Shown here: positions 1-12,475 of the stretch, one piece after another
How the letters are laid out: the number at the start of each line of letters is the position of its first letter
Position numbering within the stretch: position 1 is the stretch's first letter
Assembly: GCF_027579695.1 (NCBI RefSeq)
Contig: NC_083582.1
Span: forward strand, 2,552,878 to 2,616,877
DNA from: Neoarius graeffei
Taxonomy: Eukaryota > Chordata > Actinopteri > Siluriformes > Ariidae
Reading direction: 5' to 3'
Length of the DNA: 64,000 bases
Notes under the pieces: model-generated
Told to the model about the DNA's origin: nothing
The model's database searches: none
What the model saw: only the letters and a program-made list of their open reading frames with translations
Translations under genes and position numbers: made by a program

Positions 1-3000
1 CAGTCACACAGTTACTCAGTTACTGACACACTGAGTCAGTTACACAGACACAGTTACTGACACACTGAGTCAGTTACACAGTCACACAGTTACTCAGTTA
101 CTGACACACTGAGTCAGTTACACAGTCACTGACACACTGAGTCAGTTACACAGTCACACAGTTACTGACACACTGAGTCAGTTACACAGTCACACAGTTA
201 CCGACACACTGAGTCAGTTACACAGTCACACAGTTACACAGTCACTGACACAGAGTCAGTTACACAGTCACTGACACACTGAGTCAGTTACACAGTCACT
301 GACACACTGAGTCAGTTACACAGTCACTGACACACTGAGTCAATTACACAGTCACTGACACACTGAGTCAGTTACACAGTCACTGACACACTGAGTCAGT
401 TACACAGTCAGTAACACACTGGGTCAGTTACACAGTCAGTAACACACTGGGTCAGTTACACAGTCACACAGTTACTCAGTTACTGACACACTGAGTCAGT
501 TACACAGTCACTGACACACTGAGTCAGTTACACAGTTACTGACACACTGAGTCAGTTACACAGTCACACAGTTACTGACACACTGAGTCAGTTACACAGT
601 TACTTCTTCACTGACACACTGAGTCAGTTACACAGTCACTGACACACTGAGTCAGTTACACAGTTACTGACACACTGAGTCAGTTACACAGTCACACAGT
701 TACCGACACACTGAGTCAGTTACACAGTCACACAGTCACTGACACACTGAGTCAGTTACACAGACACACAGTCACTGACACACTGAGTCAGTTACACAGT
801 CACACAGTTACTGACACACTGAGTCAGTTACACAGTCACACAGTTACCGACACACTGAGTCAGTTACACAGTCACACAGTCACTGACACACTGAGTAAGT
901 TACACAGACACAGTCACTGACACACTGAGTCAGTTACACAGTCACTGACACACTGAGTCAGTTACACAGTCACTGACACACTGAGTCAGTTACACAGTCA
1001 CTGACACACTGAGTCAGTTACACAGTCACTGACACACTGAGTCAGTTACACAGTCACTGACACACTGAGTCAGTTACACAGTCACTGACACGCTGAGTCA
1101 GTTACACAGTCACTGACACGCTGAGTCAGTTACACAGTCACTGACACGCTGAGTCAGTTACACAGTCACTGACACGCTGAGTCAGTTACACAGTCACTGA
1201 CACGCTGAGTCAGTTACACAGTCACTGACACGCTGAGTCAGTTACACAGTCACTGACACGCTGAGTCAGTTACACAGTCACTGACACGCTGAGTCAGTTA
1301 CACAGTCACTGACACGCTGAGTCAGTTACACAGTCACTGACACGCTGAGTCAGTTACACAGTCACTGACACGCTGAGTCAGTTACACAGTCACTGACACA
1401 CTGAGTCAGTTACACAGTCACTGACACACTGAGTCAGTTACACAGTCACTGACACACTGAGTCAGTTACACAGTCACTGACACACTGAGTCAGTTACACA
1501 GTCACTGACACACTGAGTCAGTTACACAGTCACTGACACACTGAGTCAGTTACACAGTCACTGACACACTGAGTCAGTTACACAGTCACACAGTTACTGA
1601 CACACTGAGTCAGTTACACAGACACACAGTCACTGACACACTGAGTCAGTTACACAGACACACAGTCACTGACACACTGAGTCAGTTACACAGTCACTGA
1701 CACACTGAGTCAGTTACACAGTCACTGACACACTGAGTCAGTTACACAGTCACTGACACACTGAGTCAGTTACACAGTCACTGACACACTGAGTCAGTTA
1801 CACAGTCACTGACACACTGAGTCAGTTACACAGTCACTGACACACTGAGTCAGTTACACAGTCACTGACACACTGAGTCAGTTACACAGTCACTGACACA
1901 CTGAGTCAGTTACACAGTCACTGACACACTGAGTCAGTTACACAGTCACTGACACACTGAGTCAGTTACACAGTCACTGACACACTGAGTCAGTTACACA
2001 GTCACACAGTTACTGACACACTGAGTCAGTTACACAGTTACTGACACACTGAGTCAGTTACACAGTCACTGACACACTGAGTCAGTTACACAGTCACACA
2101 GTTACTGACACACTGAGTCAGTTACACAGACACACAGTCACTGACACACTGAGTCAGTTACACAGACACAGTCACTGACACACTGAGTCAGTTACACAGA
2201 CACAGTCACTGACACACTGAGTCAGTTACACAGTCACTGACACACTGAGTCAGTTACACAGTCACTGACACACTGAGTCAGTTACACAGTCACTGACACA
2301 CTGAGTCAGTTACACAGTCACTGACACACTGAGTCAGTTACACAGTCACTGACACACTGAGTCAGTTACACAGTCACTGACACACTGAGTCAGTTACACA
2401 GTCACTGACACACTGAGTCAGTTACACAGTCACTGACACACTGAGTCAGTTACACAGTCACTGACACACTGAGTCAGTTACACAGTCACTGACACACTGA
2501 GTCAGTTACACAGTCACTGACACACTGAGTCAGTTACACAGTCACTGACACACTGAGTCAGTTACACAGTCACTGACACACTGAGTCAGTTACACAGTCA
2601 CTGACACACTGAGTCAGTTACACAGTCACTGACACACTGAGTCAGTTACACAGTCACTGACACACTGAGTCAGTTACACAGTCACTGACACACTGAGTCA
2701 GTTACACAGTCACTGACACACTGAGTCAGTTACACAGTCACTGACACACTGAGTCAGTTACACAGTCACACAGTTACTGACACACTGAGTCAGTTACACA
2801 GTCACTCAGTTACTGACACACTGAGTCAGTTACACAGTCACACAGTTACTGACACACTGAGTCAGTTACACAGTCACACAGTTACTGACACACTGAGTCA
2901 GTTACACAGTCAATGACACACTGAGTCAGTTACACAGTCACTCAGTTACTGACACACTGAGTCAGTTACACAGTCACTCAGTTACTGACACACTGAGTCA

Positions 3001-4452
3001 GTTACACAGTCACACAGTTACTGACACACTGAGTCAGTTACACAGACACACAGTTACTGACACACTGAGTCAGTTACACAGTCACACAGTTACTCAGTTA
3101 CTGACACACTGAGTCAGTTACAGTCACTGACACACTGAGTCAGTTACACAGTCACTGACACACTGAGTCAGTTACACAGTTACACAGGCACTGACACACT
3201 GAGTCAGTTACACAGTCACTGACACACTGAGTCAGTTACACAGTCACTGACACACTGAGTCAGTTACACAGTTACTGACACACTGAGTCAGTTACACAGT
3301 TACTGACACACTGAGTCAGTTACACAGTTACTCAGTTACTGACACACTGAGTCAGTCACACAGTCACTGACACACTGAGTCAGGTACACAGTAACTGACA
3401 CACTGAGTCAGTCACACAGTCACTGACACACTGAGTCAGTCACACAGTCACTGACACACTGAGTCAGTTATACAGTCACTGACACACTGAGTCAGTTGCT
3501 CAGTTACTGACACACTGAGTCAGTTACTCAGTTACTGACACACTGAGTCAGTTACACAGTCACTCACACACTGAGTCAGTTACACAGTCACTCACACACT
3601 GAGTGAGTCACACAGTCACTGACACACTGAGTGAGTCACACAGTCACTGACACACTGAGTGAGTCACACAGTTACTGACACACTGAGTCAGTTACACAGT
3701 TACTGACACACTGAGTCAGTTACACAGTTACTGACACACTGAGTCAGTTACACAGTCACTGACACACTGAGTCAGTTACACAGTCACTGACACACTGAGT
3801 CAGTTACACAGTCACTGACACACTGAGTCAGTTACACAGTCACTGACACACTGAGTTAGTTACACAGTCACACATTTACTGACACACTGAGTCAGTTACA
3901 CAGTCAGTAACACACTCGGTCAGTTACACAGTCACACAGTTACTCAGTTACTGACACACTGAGTCAGTTACACAGTTACACAGTCACTAACACACTGAGT
4001 CAGTTACACAGTCACTAACACACTGAGTCAGTTACACAGTCACTAACACACTGAGTCAGTTACACAGTCACTAACACACTGAGTCAGTTACACAGTCACT
4101 AACACACTGAGTCAGTTACACAGTCACTAACACACTGAGTCAGTTACACAGTCACACAGTTACTGACACACTGAGTCAGTTACACAGTCACAGACACACT
4201 GAGTCAGTTACACAGTCACAGACACACTGAGTCAGTTACACAGTCACACAGTTACTGACACACTGAGTCAGTTACACAGTTGCACAGTCACTAACACACT
4301 GAGTCAGTTACACAGACACACACTTACTGACACACTGAGTCAGTTACACAGTCACACAGTTACTCAGTTACTGACACACTGAGTCAGTTACGCAGTGACA
4401 CAGTTACTCAGTTACTGACACACTGAGTCAGTTACACAGTCACTCACACACG
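1..4452. repeat. 28-bp satellite array A
   Basis: The whole stretch is a tandem array with a basic period of 28 bp; a clean example is 2221-2760. Each unit contains GTCACTGAC and CTGAGTCAG, two short odd palindromes, and most units therefore hold TGAGTCA. Variant units add CACAGTTACT or CAGTTACTC blocks. A run at about 1083-1389 has the same A-to-G change (CACGCTGAG) in about 11 consecutive units, which indicates local homogenisation. The array starts before the window and ends where the sequence turns single-copy at the GGGTACATATAG motif. No coding potential is believed; open frames here are repeat translations. Confidence 0.97.
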
Positions 4453-4589
4453 GGTACATATAGTCAGTTGTTCACACAGCCAGTAGTCCATCAAACCATC
4501 AACTTTCCACAAAAAAATAGATAAATAAATAGCCAATTACCAATTTGACATGACATACCGTATGAAGACGACCAAGATTTAACTAAGTA

Positions 4590-6194
4590 CAACCCCGATT
4601 CCAAAAAAGTTGGGACAAAATACAAATTGTAAATAAAAACGGAATGCAATGATGTGGAAGTTTCAAAATTCCATATTTTATTCAGAATAGAACATAGATG
4701 ACATATCAAATGTTTAAACTGAGAAAATGTATCATTTAAAGAGAAAAATTAGGTGATTTTAAATTTCATGACAACAACACATCTCAAAAAAGTTGGGACA
4801 AGGCCATGTTTCCCACTGTGAGACATCCCCTTTTCTCTTTACAACAGTCTGTAAACGTCTGGGGACTGAGGAGACAAGTTGCTCAAGTTTAGGGATAGGA
4901 ATGTTAACCCATTCTTGTCTAATGTAGGATTCTAGTTGCTCAACTGTCTTAGGTCTTTTTTTGTCGTATCTTCCGTTTTATGATGCACCAAATGTTTTCT
5001 ATGGGTGAAAGATCTGGACTGCAGGCTGGCCAGTTCAGTACCCGGACCCTTCTTCTACGCAGCCATGATGCTGTAATTGATGCAGTATGTGGTTTGGCAT
5101 TGTCATGTTGGAAAATGCAAGGTCTTCCCTGAAAGAGACGTCGTCTGGATGGGAGCGTATGTTGCTCTAGAACCTGGATATACCTTTCAGCATTGATGGT
5201 GTCTTTCCAGATGTGTAAGCTGCCCATGCCACACGCACTAATGCAACCCCATACCATCAGAGATGCAGGCTTCTGAACTGAGCGCTGATAACAACTCGGG
5301 TCGTCCTTCTCCTCTTTAGTCCGAATGACACGGCGTCCCTGATTTCCATAAAGAACTTCAAATTTTGATTCGTCTGACCACAGAACAGTTTTCCACTTTG
5401 CCACAGTCCATTTTAAATGAGCCTTGGCCCAGAGAAGACGTCTGCGCTTCTGGATCATGTTTAGATACGGCTTCTTCTTTGAACTATAGAGTTTTAGCTG
5501 GCAACGGCGGATGGCACGGTGAATTGCGTTCAGAGAAATGTTCTCTGGAAATATTCCTTAGCCCATTTTGTGATTTCCAATACAGAAGCATGCCTGTATG
5601 TGATGCAGTGCCGTCTAAGGGCCCGAAGATCACGGGCACCCAGTATGGTTTTCCGGCCTTGACCCTTACGCACAGAGATTCTTCCAGATTCTCTGAATCT
5701 TTTGATGATATTATGCACTGTAGATGATGATATGTTCAAACTCTTTGCAATTTTACACTGTCGAACTCCTTTCTGATATTGCTCCACTATTTGTCGGCGC
5801 AGAATTAGGGGGATTGGTGATCCTCTTCCCATCTTTACTTCTGAGAGCCGCTGCCACTCCAAGATGCTCTTTTTATACCCAATCATGTTAATGACCTATT
5901 GCCAATTGACCGAATGAGTTGCAATTTGGTCCTCCAGCTGTTCCTTTTTTGTACCTTTAACTTTTCCAGCCTCTTATTGCCCCTGTCCCAACTTTTTTGA
6001 GATGTGTTGCGGTCATGAAATTTCAAATGAGCCAATATTTGGCATGAAATTTCAAGATGTCTCGCTTTCGACATTTGATATGTTGTCTATGTTCTATTGT
6101 GAATACAATATCAGTTTTTGAGATTTGTAAATTATTGCATTCCATTTTGATTTACAATTTGTACTTTGTCCCAACTTTTTTGGAATCAGGGTTG
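4590..6194 (-). mobile_element. Tc1-like DNA transposon, copy 1
   Basis: The element is 1,605 bp, bounded by TA dinucleotides at 4588-4589 and 6195-6196. It begins CAACCCCGATTCC and its other end is the inverted CAACCCTGATTCC. The inverted ends are about 215 bp long. They contain the motif AAAAAAGTTGGGACA twice per end, once at the tip and once internally (about 4784-4800, and inverted at about 5987-6002). This is the IR/DR arrangement known from Tc1-type elements such as Sleeping Beauty. The transposase lies on the minus strand and is broken (separate entry). All three copies in the window moved by segmental duplication, since their flanks are the same. Confidence 0.93.
4949..5886 (-). pseudogene. 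Tc1-like transposase, frameshifted (copy 1)
   Basis: This is the cut-and-paste transposase of the surrounding Tc1-like element. It survives as two minus-strand pieces in different frames. The N-terminal piece (5530-5886, 118 aa) has the helix-turn-helix region typical of Tc1 (IAKSLNISSSTVHNIIKRF) followed by a basic GRKT stretch. The C-terminal piece (4949-5458, 169 aa) holds the catalytic domain: WSDESKF gives the first Asp (residue 29), [11 protein letters not shown] the second (119) and [11 protein letters not shown] the Glu (154), a DD34E spacing as in Tc1. About 70 bp between the pieces contain a frameshift and stop. The catalytic residues are intact but no full protein can be made, so the element needs a transposase from elsewhere. 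Copies 2 and 3 share the same lesion. Confidence 0.92.
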
Positions 6195-6196
6195 TA

Positions 6197-7007
6197 GAAC
6201 ATATTACACAGGTAAACAGGACACAGTGCAGAGCTTGGTCATAACCAAAGACTAACAATACCCATCTTAGCTTCAAAAAAGCATAATTCTTCTATTGTGA
6301 TGAGAAGTGGCAAAGTAACTGACAAAGTCATCCATGTTAAGGGCACGTGCCCTCCTGGACTCAACACTTAGAATACCCAGATGATTTAGCTTTAAGGCAG
6401 AGAAGCTGTAATCCGCGGCTAGCCTCTACAAATGACGCAAAAGATGCCACTGTTTATTAAGAACGTGCAGAAGGCATCTAGCTTCATCTAACTTATTCTG
6501 GGATAAACTGCGGTCGTGTACTCACCGATATAGGTCAGTCTGAAAATCCATCTGGCTGAGGAGCAGCTACCTTTTCTGTTCTTCTTCTTCTTTCCCATGT
6601 CTTCTATTGTAAATTGGATTGCAACGCCTTGTGGTAGCTTGCATTGCGCCATCTACTGTACAGGAGGAACCTAGCAGTCACAGACTTCAATGCAACTGGC
6701 TTTTCTCGTGCGGTGCCGTAACATGTCAATCATCTGGGGGGGCACCTGGGGTAGTCAATCAGATTCCAGGGGAGGCTAGTGCTCCCCTTAAATAGGGCAC
6801 GGTCACTGGGAAGACACACAAACACATTCATTAGCAACAGGTGTAGTGATTCTGCCACTTACTTTCCCTGACTCCACCCTCCTGTCACAGACCGATGCTT
6901 GACCACGCCCCCGCTGCCACAGCTAGAGGCAGTCATGACATGGTACCCTTAGAACCAATTAAACCCCCAGCCTTCTGATCAGTATCCTAGAGGCAGAATC
7001 CAGGACT
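6197..7007. other. Spacer between Tc1-like element and hAT, copy 1
   Basis: This is about 810 bp of sequence present three times in the window only because of the segmental duplication. It includes a CTTCTTCTTC tract followed by GCGCCATCTACTG at about 6580-6660, a style common in dispersed fish repeats, and a 28-bp stretch at 6367-6394 that reappears at 8437-8464. The last eight bases, CCAGGACT (7000-7007), are the left target-site duplication of the hAT. No gene was recognised. Confidence 0.7.
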
Positions 7008-8436
7008 CAATGGCGTAGATTTATATAGGGATGGTAGGGACATATCACAATCAATATTTGGGGAATACAAAATGGTCCCTACCAATATTTACCATTTTAT
7101 TTTAATATAGCAAAAATCTACATTTATTAATGTAATATTTCAATATACTACGCAGTGGTAGCATTAATTTAAACGTTTTGTTTATGAGAGGTTCCGAGAT
7201 GTATTCGGAGCTATGACGACCCATGCCGCTACTTCATTGGCTGCAACAGAGCGATGGTCATCAGTGGTGCCAGTCAGGCAGCCTCACGCCAAAGCAGAGG
7301 TCCATGTGCTGTGGTGCTGAAAGCAGCAACGCATCTGGCTCGTAATGGCCCGAAACTGTATAAATTTGTCATTCTGAATTTGACCACTGTTCTACTTTAT
7401 AAGCTTAAGAGACAACAATGCCATTGCCACCAAAAAAGAAACGGGACATTAGAAGTTATTTCACCACCGCGACAGTAAGTATAGTGCGCCCAGAAGTTTG
7501 ATATTTAGCTGTGTCACGCAACACAATTATTGCAGCGTTCAGTGAAGGCTTAGCTAAGTGTTCTAATTCCTCCTCCCCTCCCGTGTCTTTTTGGAGTGCT
7601 AGTTTTAACTGTCTGTAGTAGCCAACAGGATAAAGCCCTGGCAGATACATGCAATAAACACGGGAAGTCATGGAAAGATGCTGACAGCTCCCGTTTTCAT
7701 TAGTTAGTTAGTGCTAGTGTAGCCTGGTGGCTATAAAGCTTGCCAGTTGTTGTTGCTAATTAATGAAAACTCTGTGCATGAAATTAGACAACAGAAGAAA
7801 GATGCAAGCCTTGTGCAGGTTAAGAATCTGTGCTTTTGTCACTATAGTTTTCTTTTTGTCCAGTTTGAACTCAGTCGTAGCATAATTTCTTTTCACCTGA
7901 GCTAAATACATCATGGCAACATGTAGGCGATATTCCAGTCCTCGTGTTTGTTAAAAATGGGTTCATGAATCTTTTTCATGAACATTTTGTTTGATTACAT
8001 AGGACACAAAGAAGTGTAGCGCCAACCAGGAGGAGGTTTCGACAGAGGAAGCAGAACCTACAGGTGGTCAGGTGAGGTGTAAAGTTAAGAACAGGCATAA
8101 GTAGGTCAGCAATGACACTGAATGTGATGTAGAATAGGTCTACTAATTATATAATATTTTTGTTTTTGCATAGGATGTTCAGACATCCAGTGAAGGGGCA
8201 GGACAGATAGAAGGAGAGGTGGCTGGAGCTTCAGGGCTCCAGGTGAGGTTTTGGTTCTCTGATGTGACATATATGGAATATACTAACAAATGATCTTAGT
8301 AAATATGCCATTTGAAGTGTTAGTCTTTATTAAGTATGAGTGTGGTTGTGTACACGTGATGTATGATCAAGTTATTGGGGCGGGGGGAGTAAGCTGTAAT
8401 GTCCCTACCAAAGCTTAGACCAAACCTACGCCCTTG
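7008..8436 (+). mobile_element. hAT transposon, internally deleted derivative (copy 1)
   Basis: The 5' end (CAATGGCGTAGATTTATA) and the inverted 3' end (reads CAAGGGCGTAGGTTTGG on the other strand) match the full-length element at 27634-33589. The left target duplication CCAGGACT is present at 7000-7007. On the right it is replaced by rearranged sequence. Relative to the full element, everything from intron 3 to just before the 3' end is missing, and the two sides meet at a shared AGT near 8335. Exons 1-3 and the promoter region remain, while the catalytic exon is gone. The element also lacks the Harbinger-like insertion: GTGTACACGTG at about 8350-8360 is the empty site. Confidence 0.9.
7418..8242 (+). 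pseudogene. hAT transposase 5' exons 1-3 without catalytic exon (copy 1)
   Basis: Exon 1 is 7418-7474 (19 codons, MPLPPKKKRDIRSYF..., then a GTAAGT donor). Exon 2 is 8003-8071 and exon 3 is 8174-8242, each 69 nt in phase 0 with consensus AG and GTGAGG borders. The lysine-rich KKKRDI..YF start is like the N-terminus of TTF-zinc-finger (ZMYM1-like) hAT transposases, and exons 2-3 encode acidic low-complexity linker. The fourth exon, with the zinc finger, RNase-H-like core and dimerisation domain, is deleted, so at most a short linker peptide could be made. The exon boundaries were inferred from the splice signals and from copy 3. Confidence 0.75.
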
Positions 8437-8505
8437 CTTAGAATACCCAGATGATTTAGCTTTAGTCAGTCAGTAACTGTTACACAGTTACTGACTGTTA
8501 ACAGT
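8437..8505. other. Rearrangement junction with templated 28-mer and fold-back (copy 1)
   Basis: Directly after the hAT 3' end comes a 28-bp piece (8437-8464) identical to 6367-6394 upstream of the element. Next is a perfect 13-bp inverted repeat, CAGTCAGTAACTG (8467-8479) and its complement (8485-8497), with a 5-bp loop, then the 12-bp palindrome ACTGTTAACAGT (8494-8505). Satellite follows. The expected right target duplication CCAGGACT is missing. A copied local fragment plus fold-back satellite is what template switching during repair leaves. Confidence 0.85.
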
Positions 8506-10733
8506 TACACAGACACAGTTACTGACACACTGAGTCAGTTACACAGTTACTCAGTTACGGACACACTGAGTCAGTTACACAGTCACACAGTTACTGACAC
8601 ACTGAGTCAGTTACACAGTCACACAGTCACTAACACACTGAGTCAGTTACACAGACACACAGTTACTGACAGACTGAGTCAGTTACACAGTTACTCAGTT
8701 ACTGACACACTGAGTCAGTTACACAGTCACACAGTTACTGACACACTGAGACAGTTACACAGTCACACAGTTACTCAGTTACTGACACACTGAGTCAGTT
8801 ACACAGTCACTGACACACTGAGTCAGTTACACAGTCACTGACACACTGAGTCAGTTACACAGTCACTGACACACTGAGTCAGTTACACAGTTACTGACAC
8901 ACTGAGTCAGTTACACAGAAACACAGTTACTGACACACTGAGTCAGTTACACAGTCACACAGTTACTCAGTTACTGACACACTGAGTCAGTTACACAGTC
9001 ACTGACACACTGAGTCAGTTACACAGTCACACAGTTACTGACACACTGAGTCAGTTACACAGTCACACAGTTACCGACACACTGAGTCAGTTACACAGAC
9101 ACACAGTTACTGACACACTGAGTCAGTTACACAGTCACACAGTTACACAGTCACTGACACACTGAGTCAGTTACACAGACACACAGCTACTGACACACTG
9201 AGTCAGTTACACAGTCACACAGTTACACAGTCACTGACACACTGAGTCAGTTACACAGTCACTGACACACTGAGTCAGTTACACAGTCACTGACACACTG
9301 AGTCAGTTACACAGTCACTGACACACTGAGTCAGTTACACAGTCACACAGTTACTGACACACTGAGTCAGTTACACAGTCACTCAGTTACTGACACACTG
9401 AGTCAGTTACACAGTCACACAGTTACTGACAAACTGAGTCAGTCACACAGTTACTCAGTTACTGACACACTGAGTCAGTTACACAGTCACTGACACACTG
9501 AGTCAGTTACACAGTCACTGACACACTGAGTCAGTTACTCAGTTACTGACACACTGAGTCAGTTACTCAGTTACTGACACACTGAGTCAGTTACACAGTC
9601 ACACACACACTGAGTCAGTTACACAGTCACTGACACACCGAGTGAGTCACACTGTTACTGACACACTGAGTGAGTCACACAGTTACTGACACACTGAGTC
9701 AGTTACTCAGTTACTGACACACTGAGTCAGTCACACAGTCACTGACACACTGAGTCAGTTATACAGTCACTGACACACTGAGTCAGTTGCTCAGTCACTG
9801 ACACACTGAGTCAGTTACTCAGTTACTGACACACTGAGTCAGTTACACAGTCACTCACACACTGAGTCAGTTACACAGTCACTCACACACTGAGTGAGTC
9901 ACAGTCACTGACACACTGAGTGAGTCACACAGTCACTGACACACTGAGTGAGTCACACAGTTACTGACACACTGAGTCAGTTACACAGTTACTGACACAC
10001 TGAGTCAGTTACACAGTCACTGACACACTGAGTCAGTTACACAGTCACTGACACACTGAGTCAGTTACACAGTCACTGACACACTGAGTCAGTTACACAG
10101 TCACTGACACACTGAGTCAGTTACACAGTCACTGACACACTGAGTTAGTTACACAGTCACACATTTACTGACACACTGAGTCAGTTACACAGTCAGTAAC
10201 ACACTCGGTCAGTTACACAGTCACACAGTTACTCAGTTACTGACACACTGAGTCAGTTACACAGTCACTGACACACTGAGTCAGTTACACAGTCACTAAC
10301 ACACTGAGTCAGTTACACAGTCACTAACACACTGAGTCAGTTACACAGTCACTAACACACTGAGTCAGTTACACAGTCACTAACACACTGAGTCAGTTAC
10401 ACAGTCACTAACACACTGAGTCAGTTACACAGTCACACAGTTACTGACACACTGAGTCAGTTACACAGTCACAGACACACTGAGTCAGTTACACAGTCAC
10501 AGACACACTGAGTCAGTTACACAGTCACACAGTTACTGACACACTGAGTCAGTTACACAGTTGCACAGTCACTAACACACTGAGTCAGTTACACAGACAC
10601 ACACTTACTGACACACTGAGTCAGTTACACAGTCACACAGTTACTCAGTTACTGACACACTGAGTCAGTTACGCAGTGACACAGTTACTCAGTTACTGAC
10701 ACACTGAGTCAGTTACACAGTCACTCACACACG
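8465..10733. repeat. 28-bp satellite array B
   Basis: The same TGAGTCA-containing satellite as array A. Variant blocks are shared with array A (for example the CAGTTGCTC, TGAGTGAGTCAC and CACACTCGG variants), which fixes the 6,281-bp register of the duplication. Confidence 0.96.
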
Positions 10734-10870
10734 GGTACATATAGTCAGTTGTTCACACAGCCAGTAGTCCATCAAACCATCAACTTTCCACAAAAAAATA
10801 GATAAATAAATAGCCAATTACCAATTTGACATGACATACCGTATGAAGACGACCAAGATTTAACTAAGTA

Positions 10871-12475
10871 CAACCCCGATTCCAAAAAAGTTGGGACAAA
10901 ATACAAATTGTAAATAAAAACGGAATGCAATGATGTGGAAGTTTCAAAATTCCATATTTTATTCAGAATAGAACATAGATGACATATCAAATGTTTAAAC
11001 TGAGAAAATGTATCATTTAAAGAGAAAAATTAGGTGATTTTAAATTTCATGACAACAACACATCTCAAAAAAGTTGGGACAAGGCCATGTTTCCCACTGT
11101 GAGACATCCCCTTTTCTCTTTACAACAGTCTGTAAACGTCTGGGGACTGAGGAGACAAGTTGCTCAAGTTTAGGGATAGGAATGTTAACCCATTCTTGTC
11201 TAATGTAGGATTCTAGTTGCTCAACTGTCTTAGGTCTTTTTTTGTCGTATCTTCCGTTTTATGATGCACCAAATGTTTTCTATGGGTGAAAGATCTGGAC
11301 TGCAGGCTGGCCAGTTCAGTACCCGGACCCTTCTTCTACGCAGCCATGATGCTGTAATTGATGCAGTATGTGGTTTGGCATTGTCATGTTGGAAAATGCA
11401 AGGTCTTCCCTGAAAGAGACGTCGTCTGGATGGGAGCGTATGTTGCTCTAGAACCTGGATATACCTTTCAGCATTGATGGTGTCTTTCCAGATGTGTAAG
11501 CTGCCCATGCCACACGCACTAATGCAACCCCATACCATCAGAGATGCAGGCTTCTGAACTGAGCGCTGATAACAACTCGGGTCGTCCTTCTCCTCTTTAG
11601 TCCGAATGACACGGCGTCCCTGATTTCCATAAAGAACTTCAAATTTTGATTCGTCTGACCACAGAACAGTTTTCCACTTTGCCACAGTCCATTTTAAATG
11701 AGCCTTGGCCCAGAGAAGACGTCTGCGCTTCTGGATCATGTTTAGATACGGCTTCTTCTTTGAACTATAGAGTTTTAGCTGGCAACGGCGGATGGCACGG
11801 TGAATTGCGTTCAGAGAAATGTTCTCTGGAAATATTCCTTAGCCCATTTTGTGATTTCCAATACAGAAGCATGCCTGTATGTGATGCAGTGCCGTCTAAG
11901 GGCCCGAAGATCACGGGCACCCAGTATGGTTTTCCGGCCTTGACCCTTACGCACAGAGATTCTTCCAGATTCTCTGAATCTTTTGATGATATTATGCACT
12001 GTAGATGATGATATGTTCAAACTCTTTGCAATTTTACACTGTCGAACTCCTTTCTGATATTGCTCCACTATTTGTCGGCGCAGAATTAGGGGGATTGGTG
12101 ATCCTCTTCCCATCTTTACTTCTGAGAGCCGCTGCCACTCCAAGATGCTCTTTTTATACCCAATCATGTTAATGACCTATTGCCAATTGACCGAATGAGT
12201 TGCAATTTGGTCCTCCAGCTGTTCCTTTTTTGTACCTTTAACTTTTCCAGCCTCTTATTGCCCCTGTCCCAACTTTTTTGAGATGTGTTGCGGTCATGAA
12301 ATTTCAAATGAGCCAATATTTGGCATGAAATTTCAAGATGTCTCGCTTTCGACATTTGATATGTTGTCTATGTTCTATTGTGAATACAATATCAGTTTTT
12401 GAGATTTGTAAATTATTGCATTCCATTTTGATTTACAATTTGTACTTTGTCCCAACTTTTTTGGAATCAGGGTTG
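10871..12475 (-). mobile_element. Tc1-like DNA transposon, copy 2
   Basis: Same 1,605-bp element as at 4590-6194, with TA at both ends and shifted by 6,281 bp. The flanks are also identical, so this copy arose by segmental duplication and not by transposition. Confidence 0.93.
11230..12167 (-). pseudogene. Tc1-like transposase, frameshifted (copy 2)
   Basis: Two minus-strand pieces, 11811-12167 (DNA-binding part) and 11230-11739 (DD34E catalytic part). The proteins are identical to those of copy 1 and carry the same frameshift and stop between them. The shared lesion shows the transposase was already dead before the segment was duplicated. Confidence 0.92.

Larger units (their letters stand above)
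3400..9440. repeat. Segmental tandem duplication, copy 1 (6,281-bp shift)
   Basis: Satellite, Tc1-like element, spacer, deleted hAT and following satellite all reappear 6,281 bp downstream (about 9,700-15,720) in the same order, with almost no differences. I noticed A/G at 6569 versus 12850 and a few changes in the satellite. Similarity ends on the right near 9440/15720 inside the satellite. The third copy (about 24,080-27,633 plus the hAT) is related but has small indels and a full-length hAT. Identical spacing through single-copy sequence shows one recent tandem duplication, or an assembly duplication. Confidence 0.93.

Noticed and set aside
1-4452. CRISPR array (28-bp regular repeat)
   Set aside because: There are no unique spacers; units are directly contiguous and the setting is a vertebrate genome.
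5365-5727. Plus-strand 120-codon frame (also at 11646 and 25991)
   Set aside because: It lies opposite the Tc1-like transposase, whose minus-strand pieces have clear catalytic motifs; this one is a shadow.
7254-7478. 74-codon frame upstream of and over hAT exon 1
   Set aside because: It reads exon 1 in the wrong frame and runs into the intron; the short ATG frame at 7418 has the matching splice phase.
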